This document shows, in pieces, positions 46,764 to 55,750 of a stretch of 64,000 bases of DNA. How positions within the stretch are numbered: the first letter of the stretch is position 1; each line of letters starts with the position of its first letter. The position numbers and the translations under genes are program-made. The stretch lies in contig CAZVSU010000002.1 in assembly GCA_964629645.1 (NCBI GenBank), positions 1 through 64,000 of the forward strand, read 5' to 3'. Below the pieces are notes generated by a model that was given only the letters and a program-made list of their open reading frames with translations, did not search any database and was not told where the DNA came from. Origin of the DNA: JAAKFL01 sp964629645 (GTDB lineage: Bacteria; Chlamydiota; Chlamydiia; Chlamydiales; SLFE01).

Positions 46764-46772
46764 TGGTATAAT
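46764..46772 (+). promoter_or_regulatory. Extended -10 promoter of the 152-residue protein gene
   Basis: TGG directly followed by a perfect TATAAT lies 18 bases before the ATG at 46791; no good -35 is seen at the normal distance. Confidence 0.5.
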
Positions 46773-46790
46773 GAGGTATAAGGAGCAAAA

Positions 46791-47249
46791 ATGGCAAAAA
46801 TTGACTTTCACAAGGTTGAACGTCTCTTTGATTCCGGCATGTCGGAGATGGAAATTGAGCATTTGCTTTATTTAGCCGAACTCTCAAATTCCTTTGGCTC
46901 CGGCAAGACAATCGAAATCGATAAAACGAAAGAACAAATCAAGAATGAAAGAGTCCTTTTGGTCGTCAATACCAAGCGGGAAATCAAATTTTTGGCTGCC
47001 GTCAGGCGTGATTTGATCGACAAGCTCGGTATTGATCGCAGCACCGCAAGACGTCTTTTCGAGGATCCCTCTCAAGTCTCGGACGAAGAAGCTGAGCAGC
47101 TCGAGGCGATCAGAGATAAAGTGAAGGGGTTTCGAGATGAAATCCGAAAAAGCCTGATGAGCGCAGACACAGAAAAAGAAATTGATCAAAAGGTCAAATC
47201 CTCAAAATACAAGCGGTTCAATATCAGGGATGAATGGCTCCCCCTCTAA
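46791..47249 (+). CDS. Conserved hypothetical protein, 152 residues
   Basis: This soluble, charged, mainly helical protein includes a short strand-like segment (RVLLVVNTKREIKFL) and a long coiled region (about 95-130). AAGGAG precedes the ATG and an extended -10 element sits close by, so it is probably expressed from its own promoter with a very short leader. No family recognised. Confidence 0.7.
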   Translation: MAKIDFHKVERLFDSGMSEMEIEHLLYLAELSNSFGSGKTIEIDKTKEQIKNERVLLVVNTKREIKFLAAVRRDLIDKLGIDRSTARRLFEDPSQVSDEEAEQLEAIRDKVKGFRDEIRKSLMSADTEKEIDQKVKSSKYKRFNIRDEWLPL

Positions 47250-47299
47250 ATCACCCGTCGTATCGGGTGTCAAATCCCCCTCATCCCCCTCTAAAATCG

Positions 47300-47329
47300 T
47301 TGTGAAGAAAGATTCTCCTATGGTATGAT
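47300..47329 (+). promoter_or_regulatory. Putative rpmB promoter
   Basis: TTGTGA (47300-47305), 18 bases, then TGGTATGAT (47321-47329), an extended -10. The design resembles the promoter at 46764. Confidence 0.5.
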
Positions 47330-47359
47330 CTTTTTATCTAATGATTTAGGAGTATTTCG

Positions 47360-47653
47360 ATGAAAAATCAACTTGTCAAAGGAAAAAAGTGTCAAGTCAC
47401 AGGCAAATGTCCAAAGCGCGGCTTTACCTACTCAATTCGCGGTATCGCAAAGAAAAAGAAAGGGATCGGACTCAAAATCACAGGAAAAAACAAAAGAACC
47501 TTCAAGCCGAATGTACGAAAGAAACGATTTTGGCTTCCTGAAGAAAAAAGATTTGTCACCCTAAAGCTATCGTCTGCCGGAATGCGCACTGTCGAAAAAC
47601 GAGGCGTATCAAAGGTAGTTGGCGAGTTGCGCACCCAAGGCTACAAGATCTAA
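47360..47653 (+). CDS. rpmB: 50S ribosomal protein L28
   Basis: The 97-residue basic protein has the L28 pattern: CQVTGKCPKRGFTYSIRGIA, KRTFKPNVRKKRFW, VTLKLSSAGMRTVEKRG. TAGGAG precedes the ATG. In C. trachomatis rpmB follows malQ; here about 10 kb of other genes separate them. Confidence 0.94.
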   Translation: MKNQLVKGKKCQVTGKCPKRGFTYSIRGIAKKKKGIGLKITGKNKRTFKPNVRKKRFWLPEEKRFVTLKLSSAGMRTVEKRGVSKVVGELRTQGYKI

Positions 47654-47719
47654 CCTGGAAAACGCGACAGGAATTTAAAACTGCAGATAGGACCCGCATC
47701 GTCTTTTTTCACTGGAAAA

Positions 47720-50056
47720 TTAGCCTTCGCTTTTTGTCTTTTCGCAAGCAATGGACCTTGACATCAAGTCAATCGATCTCAGAACTTCGACCTGCTTCAT
47801 CGAATCGTGAAACGTCGATTGCGACCGCCTTCCGAGCTTCGGTTGGCAAACCATGGTCCAGCGATGAAACGCCTGACTGATGCGGCCTAAAGACAAAAGC
47901 TTGGATACATTAAGACGATTGCCTTCAAAATCAGGCGAACCCCCTTTTAAGAGCGTTTCCATATCGCTTTTTAAAAAAATCAAACATGGGCACGTCGATT
48001 GGCCTTGATCTTGCATATCTTGCATCCGTTTTCGGTAGGAAGAAAAATTATGGCTCATGTCAAATGTCGTGTCCAATTCTTCGAGCTTTTCTTTATACGC
48101 GCGCCCGAGTTTTTTCCATGTCAAACTCAAACGTCGGATTTCAGACGAATGAATGCCGGCATAGAGTGCATAAGAAGAGTGAAAATCGCCCATTTCAGTG
48201 AGGAGATGACAAAGATCGATAAAAAAAGCTAAGACCCTTTGCCTTTTTTGCTGATCCTTGTCTCTTTCGAGAATTTTAAACTGAGCAAATTGTGTCAATC
48301 GATTTAACTCATCGATCATAGTGTCGATGGCAGACGACTGGTTTCTTTCCTCAAGCCAAGCAAGCGATAAAAATTCTTCAAAGGTCGCCTTTGAAAATAG
48401 GGCTTGCGCGTATTGTTTGAGATCAAAGGCAATCACCTTTAACTGCTCCTGATATTTCTGTCCCTTGAAGCGAGTCTTCATCGTTTTTTCAAAATCAATC
48501 TTTTTGCACGGCAATGAAACTTTATGTTTTTTTGCTTGATTTGCCGTCTCGACGGACAGCCTCATTTGAATATTTTTGATGAGAGCAAGATATTTGCCGC
48601 TCGCCTTGATGGTCTCATCGAGCGTCAGGGCTTTGTTTTCTATGACGCTGCATAAGGAATCGTTGTGACTAAAACGAATCATATCTGAGAGAAGAACCAA
48701 AAAACGGGTGCTGGCTTCCAGAGTGAGCGCCTCAGATTCAAATTGCAGAAAAATCGCATCGACAAGAAAATATTCCGTGGTAAAAAAAGAAAAGCCGAAA
48801 ACGATGTCATATGAGTTCAGTCTTTCTCCCGCATACAGATCGATAATAAGACGCGCGCTTTCCTTTTTTTGCAACACGTGAACACTTGCTTCCAATTGCG
48901 ATTTAATTCGTCTCGCTGCTTTGTCCTTAAAGGGAACGGTCGTCAAATCACGCAGTGCAGAGATAACCGAAATTGAAAAAGGTCGATCGAGATTTGACAG
49001 CAATCGAAAAAAAAGAAAAATGCGGCGCAACTGTTTTGCCGGAAGACCCTCTTCAATGATTCCTCGCAGCTCTTTTGTCAATTCTATCCAAGAAAAAAAA
49101 TATTGATGCTGGCATAGTTTTTTCGCAAGTTCGGTTCTGGCTTTATGCCCAGAACTGCTTAAAATATTTTTTAAAAATGCTTTTCGGAGGCACTGGTCTC
49201 TTTTTAAACACTCCTTGATCGTCAGGGAATCGGAAGCATCCTGCATGTAGGCAACGATGTCGCTAAAACCGGGGTTTGAAATTGTTTTGAAGTAATCAAT
49301 AAGATTTTGACGCTCATGCATTTCTTCAAAAAGTTCTAAAAACGTGTGTTTCAACGTCATGAATTGTTCCAACGAAAGATAATCAAAAAGTTTAAGCAAC
49401 TGCCTTTCATTTAATGTCTTAACCAAATCTGTCCAAAGCTTTGAATCGATGTCCGGATAGACTTTGACCAAAACCTTGCACAAAACGTCATCTTCAGTAA
49501 ACGCAGCTCTGATCCGAAAAACCTCTGAGACATCTTTAAACAGTTCATCCAGCAACTTTGGGGCATAATTCAAGAATTTGATCTGACACTCAAAATTCAA
49601 CTGCTTAAACAAATGACGCTTCAGTTTATTTGGCAAAGACATCTCAAAATAGGCCGCTAGAGCGCTGATGTTTTGTCTTGAGAGCGCCTCTGCAATCGGT
49701 AAAAAATGAGATGAGTCTTCACCCTGAACCGAATAGATGGACTCGGCCAATGAAAAAAGCTTCTCAATAGAAAGAGTTGAGCTGACGAGGCGAAAATCTG
49801 CGCCGGTTATCAAAGACAACAATCTTGGAGCCCAACTCGGCCACTCTTCCAAGACCACGGCCTTACCGCGATAATTAAGTTGGGGAAACACCGCTTCAAT
49901 TTGAGACGGATTGTCAGAAAAGTAGCGTCTAAACTGCTGGTAAATCAGATCGTCTTCCGACGGGGTCAAAGAATTAATCTCGTTGACCCAGTTTAATTTT
50001 GATCGCATGTGATAGCGCCAAGGTCGTCCGCCAAGGCCTACGCTTGCATTCAGCAT
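47720..50056 (-). CDS. Large helical protein with C-terminal RasGEF (CDC25-like) domain
   Basis: From the ATG at 50056 (AAGGGGAG nine bases upstream) the protein has 778 residues; a longer frame starts at TTG 50110. Residues about 537-737 follow the RasGEF consensus closely: a DTMIDELNRLTQFAQFKIL segment (helix before the catalytic core), RQRVLAFFIDLCHLLTEMGD, then SSEIRRLSLTWKKL, NFSSYRKRM, CPCLIFLKSDMETL and a closing helix. RasGEF proteins activate eukaryotic Ras-family GTPases by GDP release, and bacteria have no Ras. The first 530 residues are helical without recognised motifs. A secreted effector is inferred; no signal peptide is present. Confidence 0.7.
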   Translation of the reverse strand: MLNASVGLGGRPWRYHMRSKLNWVNEINSLTPSEDDLIYQQFRRYFSDNPSQIEAVFPQLNYRGKAVVLEEWPSWAPRLLSLITGADFRLVSSTLSIEKLFSLAESIYSVQGEDSSHFLPIAEALSRQNISALAAYFEMSLPNKLKRHLFKQLNFECQIKFLNYAPKLLDELFKDVSEVFRIRAAFTEDDVLCKVLVKVYPDIDSKLWTDLVKTLNERQLLKLFDYLSLEQFMTLKHTFLELFEEMHERQNLIDYFKTISNPGFSDIVAYMQDASDSLTIKECLKRDQCLRKAFLKNILSSSGHKARTELAKKLCQHQYFFSWIELTKELRGIIEEGLPAKQLRRIFLFFRLLSNLDRPFSISVISALRDLTTVPFKDKAARRIKSQLEASVHVLQKKESARLIIDLYAGERLNSYDIVFGFSFFTTEYFLVDAIFLQFESEALTLEASTRFLVLLSDMIRFSHNDSLCSVIENKALTLDETIKASGKYLALIKNIQMRLSVETANQAKKHKVSLPCKKIDFEKTMKTRFKGQKYQEQLKVIAFDLKQYAQALFSKATFEEFLSLAWLEERNQSSAIDTMIDELNRLTQFAQFKILERDKDQQKRQRVLAFFIDLCHLLTEMGDFHSSYALYAGIHSSEIRRLSLTWKKLGRAYKEKLEELDTTFDMSHNFSSYRKRMQDMQDQGQSTCPCLIFLKSDMETLLKGGSPDFEGNRLNVSKLLSLGRISQAFHRWTMVCQPKLGRRSQSTFHDSMKQVEVLRSIDLMSRSIACEKTKSEG

Positions 50057-50110
50057 CAAATCGATCTCCCCTTTATCACACATATGAATCATTAATTTAT
50101 ATTTGTCCAA

Positions 50111-50326
50111 AAAAACCTATAGAAATTGACAAAAAATAATAATAAAATAATGATTTACAAATCACAATAATTAGATTTAATTAAAAAATAATATTTTGTA
50201 TAATTAAATTGAAGAGATAATTGACTATTTTTATGATAAAAACTATTGATTAGTTAACAAATTACTAGACGCAACTATTTTTGCAGCCTCTCGAAATAGA
50301 CCGAACAGGGGGACCAAAACGAGAGT
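50111..50326. other. Very AT-rich intergenic region between divergent genes
   Basis: About 150 bases (50111-50262) are almost only A and T, unlike the rest of the window. It separates the leftward RasGEF gene from the rightward chaperone gene and carries the promoter-like pair below. It also contains TTAGTTAACAAA near 50250, shared with a tip of the palindromic repeat. Confidence 0.7.
50209..50237 (+). promoter_or_regulatory. Putative promoter of the SycD-like chaperone gene
   Basis: TTGAAG (50209-50214), 17 bases, TATGAT (50232-50237), in the AT-rich spacer, pointing to the gene at 50327. Confidence 0.4.
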
Positions 50327-51028
50327 ATGAGGCCCATAAAACCTGAAACAGAATGGGATCAGGAGCTCGACCTTTTGGTCGATGAGCTGATGGAAGACAG
50401 AATGTCTCCGAAAAACGGAAATCCATTGGTGTCTGAACATCAGATCCGGTCTCAAATTCAGCAAGAAGTTAAGGAGATGGTCCGTTTCGAAAAAGAGACC
50501 GAAGCTGTTTCCCACTCTTTGGCCCTATTAAAATCCTCAGGACTTGAAATTCACGGTGCCAAAAGGATCGATGAGATCATTTATGAGCTCCATCATGTTG
50601 GCGAGAAACTGATTGAACTCGCTGAAGAGATCTCCCATGCCCCTGAAAAAACTGCGACTTTGATTGGAATACAAGACCAAACCCTCGCCGACCTTTTGCG
50701 CGTTGGCCTCGAAGAATACGAAAATGAGCGGTGGGAAAACGCAGAAAGCCTTTACCGCTTTTTGACCGTTTTAGCTCCCGTCAATCCCGAGCTCTGGCTC
50801 TGTTTGGGCAGCGCGCTGCAAAATCAAAGCAAATTTGACGAAGCGAGAAAAGGGTATCTGCGTGCGATGGAGCTGGACAGTGTTGATCCCTACTATCCTT
50901 TGTACATTGCAGAGTGCTACCTCCTCGAAGGGGATATTCGCCTTTGCGAAGAGTGGGAGCAGATGGGTCCCAGCGGGCAAAAGAAAATCAATCAAAAGAA
51001 GAGATCATCGGATTATTCGATGATTTGA
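50327..51028 (+). CDS. LcrH/SycD-family TPR type III translocator chaperone
   Basis: The protein has 233 residues. Residues about 125-215 hold three TPR units: LRVGLEEYENERWENAESLY, then PELWLCLGSALQNQSKFDEA, then DPYYPLYIAECYLLEGD. This is the class II chaperone pattern of LcrH/SycD, which hold the two pore-forming translocators. The N-terminal 120 residues are an extension, as in chlamydial LcrH proteins (about 230 residues). No translocator genes are adjacent. RBS is modest. Confidence 0.8.
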   Translation: MRPIKPETEWDQELDLLVDELMEDRMSPKNGNPLVSEHQIRSQIQQEVKEMVRFEKETEAVSHSLALLKSSGLEIHGAKRIDEIIYELHHVGEKLIELAEEISHAPEKTATLIGIQDQTLADLLRVGLEEYENERWENAESLYRFLTVLAPVNPELWLCLGSALQNQSKFDEARKGYLRAMELDSVDPYYPLYIAECYLLEGDIRLCEEWEQMGPSGQKKINQKKRSSDYSMI

Positions 51029-51071
51029 AAGAGGCTATCACACTCGTGGAGGTATAGGAGGAGACCACATT

Positions 51072-51377
51072 ATGGGAATAATCGATCCGGGCAGCGGCCC
51101 AAGACAAATCAAGCACATTGCAGAAACCGGAGCCAAGGGCGCGTCTAAAGCCATAGCGAAAATGGAATCAATCGCCTCAAGCCGCCTGGCAAAGATAAAA
51201 AAAGCCAAGGCCACTCAAAAAAGCAGCGCTGCAAAAACGCCCTCGACAAATCCGCGCACAGCACTATTGAAGCGGATGGTCAAAAGTGTCGATGAAGAAC
51301 TCACTAAGCAAATACAGCCGAAAACAGAAGACGATAGGTCACGTCAAAGAGAAGCTATCGACAAAATTCTCCCTTAA
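51072..51377 (+). CDS. Small basic Ala/Lys-rich protein downstream of chaperone
   Basis: The 101-residue protein has a strong RBS (AGGAGGAG) and lies 43 bases after the SycD-like gene. It is rich in Lys, Ala and Ser, probably helical, with no membrane segment. In C. trachomatis a small unknown gene likewise follows one lcrH gene. It may be a secreted substrate or cofactor of the chaperone; unproven. Confidence 0.6.
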   Translation: MGIIDPGSGPRQIKHIAETGAKGASKAIAKMESIASSRLAKIKKAKATQKSSAAKTPSTNPRTALLKRMVKSVDEELTKQIQPKTEDDRSRQREAIDKILP

Positions 51378-51405
51378 GTTGCTCTGAAAAGACTCGAACC
51401 AATCA

Positions 51406-53430
51406 TTAACTCACGCAGCTTCCCGGCGGCAAGGATTCGATAGCTGGCAACTCGAGAAGTGTGCCCGACGACCCAGCCAAAACCATCCCCTGGCTTTCGA
51501 TACCCATAAGTTTTGCCGGTTTTAGATTGGCCACAACGATGACTTTTCGTCCCACGATTTCTTCAGGGGTGTAAAATTGACGAATCCCCGAAACAATCGT
51601 TCTCTTTTCGCTTCCTATATCAACAATGAGTTTCAGAAGCTTTTTACTTTTCGGGACAATTTCCCCTTCAGTGATGACACCAACTCTCAAGTCTAATTTT
51701 TGGAATTCGTCAAACGTGATGGCATCTTTGAGCGGTTCGATCTCTTGAATGTCGGGCTCCGTTGTCTTCTGTGTCATTTCTTTTAAGTGTTCAAGTTCCA
51801 TGCGTATCTCCTCGTCCTCAATTTTTCGGAACAATATGGTCGGTTTTTGTATCGTCTGTTCATCCTGCAAACCTCTCCCTTCCCAGGACGTCAACGGGGT
51901 TTCCATGCCGATCATGCTCCAAACAGAGTTGGCGGTGTCAGGTATGACCGGTGAGGATATGATGGCCAGCTGCCTTAAACACTCAAAGCAAAGCCGAATG
52001 ACCGTTTTCATTCGTTCTGGATCTTCTTTAGCCAATGCCCAAGGGCGCATGGAATCAAAATAGGCATTTCCCGCTTGGGCCATTTCCATAATGGTGCGGC
52101 AAACAGCCCTCAATCGGTACTCGCTATAACATTGATCGGCTTGACCAGTAAGCTGATGAAGAGTGTCTAAAAAGGTCTGATCCTCCTCTGTCAAGGGCCC
52201 TTGTGTCGGAACGGCCGCCCCGCAATTTTTCGAGGCAAACACCATGACACGATGGACCAGATTCCCGTATTTACCCAATAAATCCGCATTGCAACGCGAT
52301 TGAAAGTCGCGCCAGGTGAATTCCGAGTCGGTGGTTTCAGGCGCGTTTGCGGCAATTGCATATCGTATTTGGTCGCTTTGATATTTCGTGAAAAAATCAT
52401 CAAGGTCAATGGTCCACCCTTCTGATTTACTGAATTTATGCCCTTCCAAATTATAAAACTCATTAGCCGGAACGTCGTCGACAAGTTTAATCGGTTGGTT
52501 TTGACCCATGACCATGGCAGGAAAGATTGCGCAGTGAAAAGGGATATTATCTTTGCCGATGAAATGAATAAGCTTCGTTTTCTGGTCACACCAGTAAGCT
52601 TTCCAAAGATCGGGCTCCCCTTTCAACGCTGCCCATTCCATGCTGGCGGAGATGTACCCAATAGGCGCATCGAACCAAACATACAGAACCTTTCCCTCCG
52701 TACCCGGCAAAGGAATCGGAACCCCCCAATTTAAGTCTCTGGTGATCGATCTTGCATGGAGCTGATTGATGTATCCTTTAATGAAATTAACGACGTTGGG
52801 CTTCCAATTTTTTGTCTCTAACCACTGGAGCAGCGGCTCTTGAAATTTTTCAAGGAGCAGGAACCAATGCTTGGTTTCTTTAAGAATCAGGGGCGAACCT
52901 GTCAATTTGGATTTGGGATTTTTAAGCTGTGTCGGCTCATAACTAGCGCCGCAGCTTGGACACTCGTCCCCGCGGGCCGGCGAGAAGCCGCAAGAAGGAC
53001 ACTCTCCAACGACATAACGATCGGCCAAAAAACGATTGTCAGCTTCTGCAAAGAGCTGAGGCGTGATCTTTTCTTCAATATAGCCATTCTCTTGCAAATC
53101 GAGGAAAAACTGTTGGACAGGGGCGGCGTGTCCGGCCCACGTCGTCCGCGAGAAATGATCGAATGAAAAGTTGAGTTTTTGAAAGAGGCTCAGATTCACG
53201 TCATGATACAGGTCGACCTGCTCCTTGGGCGTACGCCCCGCCATTTCAGCACTTAAAGTGATGGCGATTCCATATTCGTCGGATCCACACACATAGAGAA
53301 CGTCGTGTCCTTTCAACCGCTGATAACGAGCATGGCAGTCACCGGGCAAATAGGCGCCGGCAATATGGCCAAAATGAAGGGGGCCATTTGCGTAGGGAAG
53401 AGCGGAGGTGATGAGTATCTTTTGCTTCAT
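51406..53430 (-). CDS. metG: Methionyl-tRNA synthetase with C-terminal tRNA-binding domain
   Basis: The protein has 674 residues from the ATG at 53430. It has the HIGH-type HFGH motif, a four-Cys zinc knuckle (CPSCGFSPARGDECPSCGA), KFSKSEGW in place of KMSKS, an anticodon-binding helical part, and a C-terminal EMAP/Trbp OB-fold (FDEFQKLDLRVGVI). It charges tRNA-Met. The start was shortened by 16 residues to remove overlap with the preceding gene. Conserved chlamydial order relative to gmk. Confidence 0.95.
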   Translation of the reverse strand: MKQKILITSALPYANGPLHFGHIAGAYLPGDCHARYQRLKGHDVLYVCGSDEYGIAITLSAEMAGRTPKEQVDLYHDVNLSLFQKLNFSFDHFSRTTWAGHAAPVQQFFLDLQENGYIEEKITPQLFAEADNRFLADRYVVGECPSCGFSPARGDECPSCGASYEPTQLKNPKSKLTGSPLILKETKHWFLLLEKFQEPLLQWLETKNWKPNVVNFIKGYINQLHARSITRDLNWGVPIPLPGTEGKVLYVWFDAPIGYISASMEWAALKGEPDLWKAYWCDQKTKLIHFIGKDNIPFHCAIFPAMVMGQNQPIKLVDDVPANEFYNLEGHKFSKSEGWTIDLDDFFTKYQSDQIRYAIAANAPETTDSEFTWRDFQSRCNADLLGKYGNLVHRVMVFASKNCGAAVPTQGPLTEEDQTFLDTLHQLTGQADQCYSEYRLRAVCRTIMEMAQAGNAYFDSMRPWALAKEDPERMKTVIRLCFECLRQLAIISSPVIPDTANSVWSMIGMETPLTSWEGRGLQDEQTIQKPTILFRKIEDEEIRMELEHLKEMTQKTTEPDIQEIEPLKDAITFDEFQKLDLRVGVITEGEIVPKSKKLLKLIVDIGSEKRTIVSGIRQFYTPEEIVGRKVIVVANLKPAKLMGIESQGMVLAGSSGTLLELPAIESLPPGSCVS

Positions 53431-53434
53431 AGGG

Positions 53435-54022
53435 TCAAATGTAGGTTTTCGGTCGTTTGACGACGAGGATTTCCACATCGGTTCCGGGAATGATTTTCCA
53501 TCCCATCACCACATCATTTTCAAGATTCACGTAAAGAGGGCCCGGTTTCATGACGGCGTAATCCGATTCGACATCTTGCGGGAGCGGATTGGCGCTTGAA
53601 AATTCCGTTTGGAAACCTTCCAGCGTCCCGTGCAGCTCCCAAAGAACAAGGCGTCTTTCCTCCGGAAGGCTGCCATAGGAGACCCAAGATCCGGGGAAAC
53701 GCTTGTTGATAAACGTCCAATCAACATGGATTTTTCCGTTCCAGGCGACACAATCGGGAAAGAGACGCCCTGTTTCTCGGCAGATTGCAGCTTTTCGCAG
53801 ATCGAATCGTCGGTTGTCAAGGTCTTCCATCTCAATCATGTAACGTTTCACCAAAACTAAAGTGGTGATGCGAAGCGTGTTGGCTCGTCTTAAAGGGGCC
53901 ACGGAATAAGGGCCCCTTGGTTCGACACGTTTGAGCGGCCAATTGATCCCAATCCAAATCAAAAGCGCCATGAACGCCAAAACGCCGAACAAAACAAGCA
54001 CAACTGCCGTCACAGCACCCAT
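53435..54022 (-). CDS. Membrane-anchored protein of unknown function
   Basis: The 195-residue protein has one N-terminal membrane helix (VTAVVLVLFGVLAFMALLIW) followed by a soluble domain ending in VDILVVKRP-like strands (TDVEILVVKRPKTYI). It lies between the omega-like gene and metG, 4 bases before metG. No family recognised. It is translationally close to metG and likely in the same transcript. Confidence 0.75.
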   Translation of the reverse strand: MGAVTAVVLVLFGVLAFMALLIWIGINWPLKRVEPRGPYSVAPLRRANTLRITTLVLVKRYMIEMEDLDNRRFDLRKAAICRETGRLFPDCVAWNGKIHVDWTFINKRFPGSWVSYGSLPEERRLVLWELHGTLEGFQTEFSSANPLPQDVESDYAVMKPGPLYVNLENDVVMGWKIIPGTDVEILVVKRPKTYI

Positions 54023-54037
54023 AAAGAGCCTTGACCT

Positions 54038-54298
54038 TTATTCTTCTTCAGCTTCAGTCTCTTCGGCAGCCAGATCTAAGCCATTGAGATTCGGAGATTC
54101 CTCCTCTTGAAACTCTCTGCCTGACACTGTGTCAGCGACAACATTGACGGCGATGTTATCTGAATCTGCGTCAATACTGACTCCTCGCCCAGAGGCGATG
54201 ATGTCTTGCGCCCTATGAATGAGGTGATTGACAAGATCAAACTGACTGTCAAAACGTTTTTTTATCTCTTCGTTGGTCAATGACGTATCAAATTCCAC
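54038..54298 (-). CDS. rpoZ: RNA polymerase omega subunit-like protein
   Basis: The protein has 86 residues from the GTG at 54298, chosen because AAAGGAG lies 8 bases before it. The segment RFDSQFDLVNHLIHRAQDIIASG matches the omega core. The C terminus is acidic. Omega aids assembly of RNA polymerase beta-prime. The gene overlaps gmk by 11 bp, and the gmk-rpoZ pairing is common in bacteria. Similarity is weak outside the core. Confidence 0.75.
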   Translation of the reverse strand: MEFDTSLTNEEIKKRFDSQFDLVNHLIHRAQDIIASGRGVSIDADSDNIAVNVVADTVSGREFQEEESPNLNGLDLAAEETEAEEE

Positions 54299-54875
54299 GT
54301 TGTGTCTCCTTTGTATCGTAATTGTCGACAACAATCTGTCTGAGCTCGTGATAAGCATCATCTAAATCATCGTTGACAATGTGATAGTGATAGTTTTTCC
54401 CCTTTACCATTTCTTTTTCCGACCACGATAAGCGCTCTTCGATTTTATCCGGAGTTTCTGTATTTCGGTTCATAAGGCGCCGTTTCAATTCTTCCAAGCT
54501 TGGGGGGTAAACAAAAATTGAAATGGCATTTAATTTTTCCAACACCTGCTGCGCTCCTTGCGTGTCGATAACGAGAAAAACATCCGATCCGTTTTGTACG
54601 AGCCGTTCCACAGAAGCTCTGTCGGTTCCGTAAAAATCGTCGTAAACTTTGGCGTGCTCCAAAAAATCTCCCGAGCGCTCCTTCTCTTGGAACTGTTCCT
54701 TTGTGATGAATCTGTAATCGACACCATCGATTTCGTGCGGCCGTTTTGGGCGCGATGTATAAGAGATGCTTTGAACAACATAAGGAAGCTCGGAAGTCAG
54801 ACGTTTGACAAGTGTTGTTTTACCGGTCCCCGCCGGTGCGCTCAGCAAAAAAATGTTTCCTCTTCGACTTGCCAT
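54288..54875 (-). CDS. gmk: Guanylate kinase
   Basis: The 195-residue protein has a P-loop APAGTGKTTL (first Gly replaced by Ala), SYTSRPKRPHEIDGVDYRFI, and DTQGAQQVL. It converts GMP and dGMP to diphosphates. It overlaps the omega-like gene and starts 1 base after the yicC stop. Normal length. Confidence 0.95.
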   Translation of the reverse strand: MASRRGNIFLLSAPAGTGKTTLVKRLTSELPYVVQSISYTSRPKRPHEIDGVDYRFITKEQFQEKERSGDFLEHAKVYDDFYGTDRASVERLVQNGSDVFLVIDTQGAQQVLEKLNAISIFVYPPSLEELKRRLMNRNTETPDKIEERLSWSEKEMVKGKNYHYHIVNDDLDDAYHELRQIVVDNYDTKETQRGI

Positions 54876-54876
54876 A

Positions 54877-55749
54877 TTATTCGATATTTTGCAGTTGTTC
54901 TCTCATCCGTTCAATTTCGGTTTTAGCTTGAATCGTCAGGTGCTTAACGTCGATCTCTGGAGATTTCGACGCTATTGTTGTTGCCTCTCGGTTCAGCTCC
55001 TGAAGGAGAAATTCCATTTTTTTTCCGTGGGGACCCGCCTCATTCAAAACGTCGGAAAATTGCACCAGATGTGACCGAAACCGAGTCACCTCTTCTTGGA
55101 TATCCACTTTGTCGGCATAGATGGCAACTTCACGCAGTATCGTATCATCTTCTTTGGCGAACCCAATGATCTCTTTTAATTTCTCTTTGCGCAGATCGAC
55201 AGTATTAATTGACGCTTTCTCAATCTTTTCAAGCACGCTTTCCAATGTATGGATCCGAGCCATAAAGTCTTGATTTAAAGCCTCGCCTTCGCTCTTTTTC
55301 ATTTCGATGAGTTGATCAAGCGCGCCGTTTACCGACTTTCTGAGCTGCTCCAGATAGACCTCTTCTTTAGTCCAATCCTCCTGAACCACAAACAATTGAT
55401 CATTGCGGCAAAGAAGTCTCGAAATTAACTTGGGATCATTGAGTCCAAGCTCGCGATTTAAGACATCGGCCGCCTGTTTGATTTCTCGGGCAAGAGGAAG
55501 GTTAGCTTCGACTTTAAGAGGAATCTCTTTTTCGAATTTCACAGCAATCCGAAGTGTCAACTGCCCTCTCGAGACACGCCCTGCTATCCATTTTTGAATG
55601 AGATGTTCAAAACGGCGAAGTTCGGGGATGCAATGGACGCGAACGTCTAAATGCTTGCGGTTGACCGATTGGATATCGACTTCGACCACACACTCTGGAG
55701 AAGTGGATCGATGCTGACCAAAAGCTGTCATGCTCTTTATATGTGCCAT
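54877..55749 (-). CDS. yicC: YicC family endoribonuclease-like protein
   Basis: The 290-residue protein begins MAHIKSMTAFG, the family signature, and has ELNREATTIASKS near its end. YicC/YloC proteins are reported to have endoribonuclease activity and are often next to gmk. The gene stands 1 base after rnhB. C. trachomatis has no gene at this position, as far as I recall. Confidence 0.9.
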   Translation of the reverse strand: MAHIKSMTAFGQHRSTSPECVVEVDIQSVNRKHLDVRVHCIPELRRFEHLIQKWIAGRVSRGQLTLRIAVKFEKEIPLKVEANLPLAREIKQAADVLNRELGLNDPKLISRLLCRNDQLFVVQEDWTKEEVYLEQLRKSVNGALDQLIEMKKSEGEALNQDFMARIHTLESVLEKIEKASINTVDLRKEKLKEIIGFAKEDDTILREVAIYADKVDIQEEVTRFRSHLVQFSDVLNEAGPHGKKMEFLLQELNREATTIASKSPEIDVKHLTIQAKTEIERMREQLQNIE

Positions 55750-55750
55750 A

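Noticed and set aside
51387..51425. GGTTCGAGTC on the minus strand resembling a tRNA T-arm
   Set aside because: The T-stem does not pair, no acceptor or anticodon arms fit, and part of it is metG coding sequence. No tRNA was found anywhere in the window.
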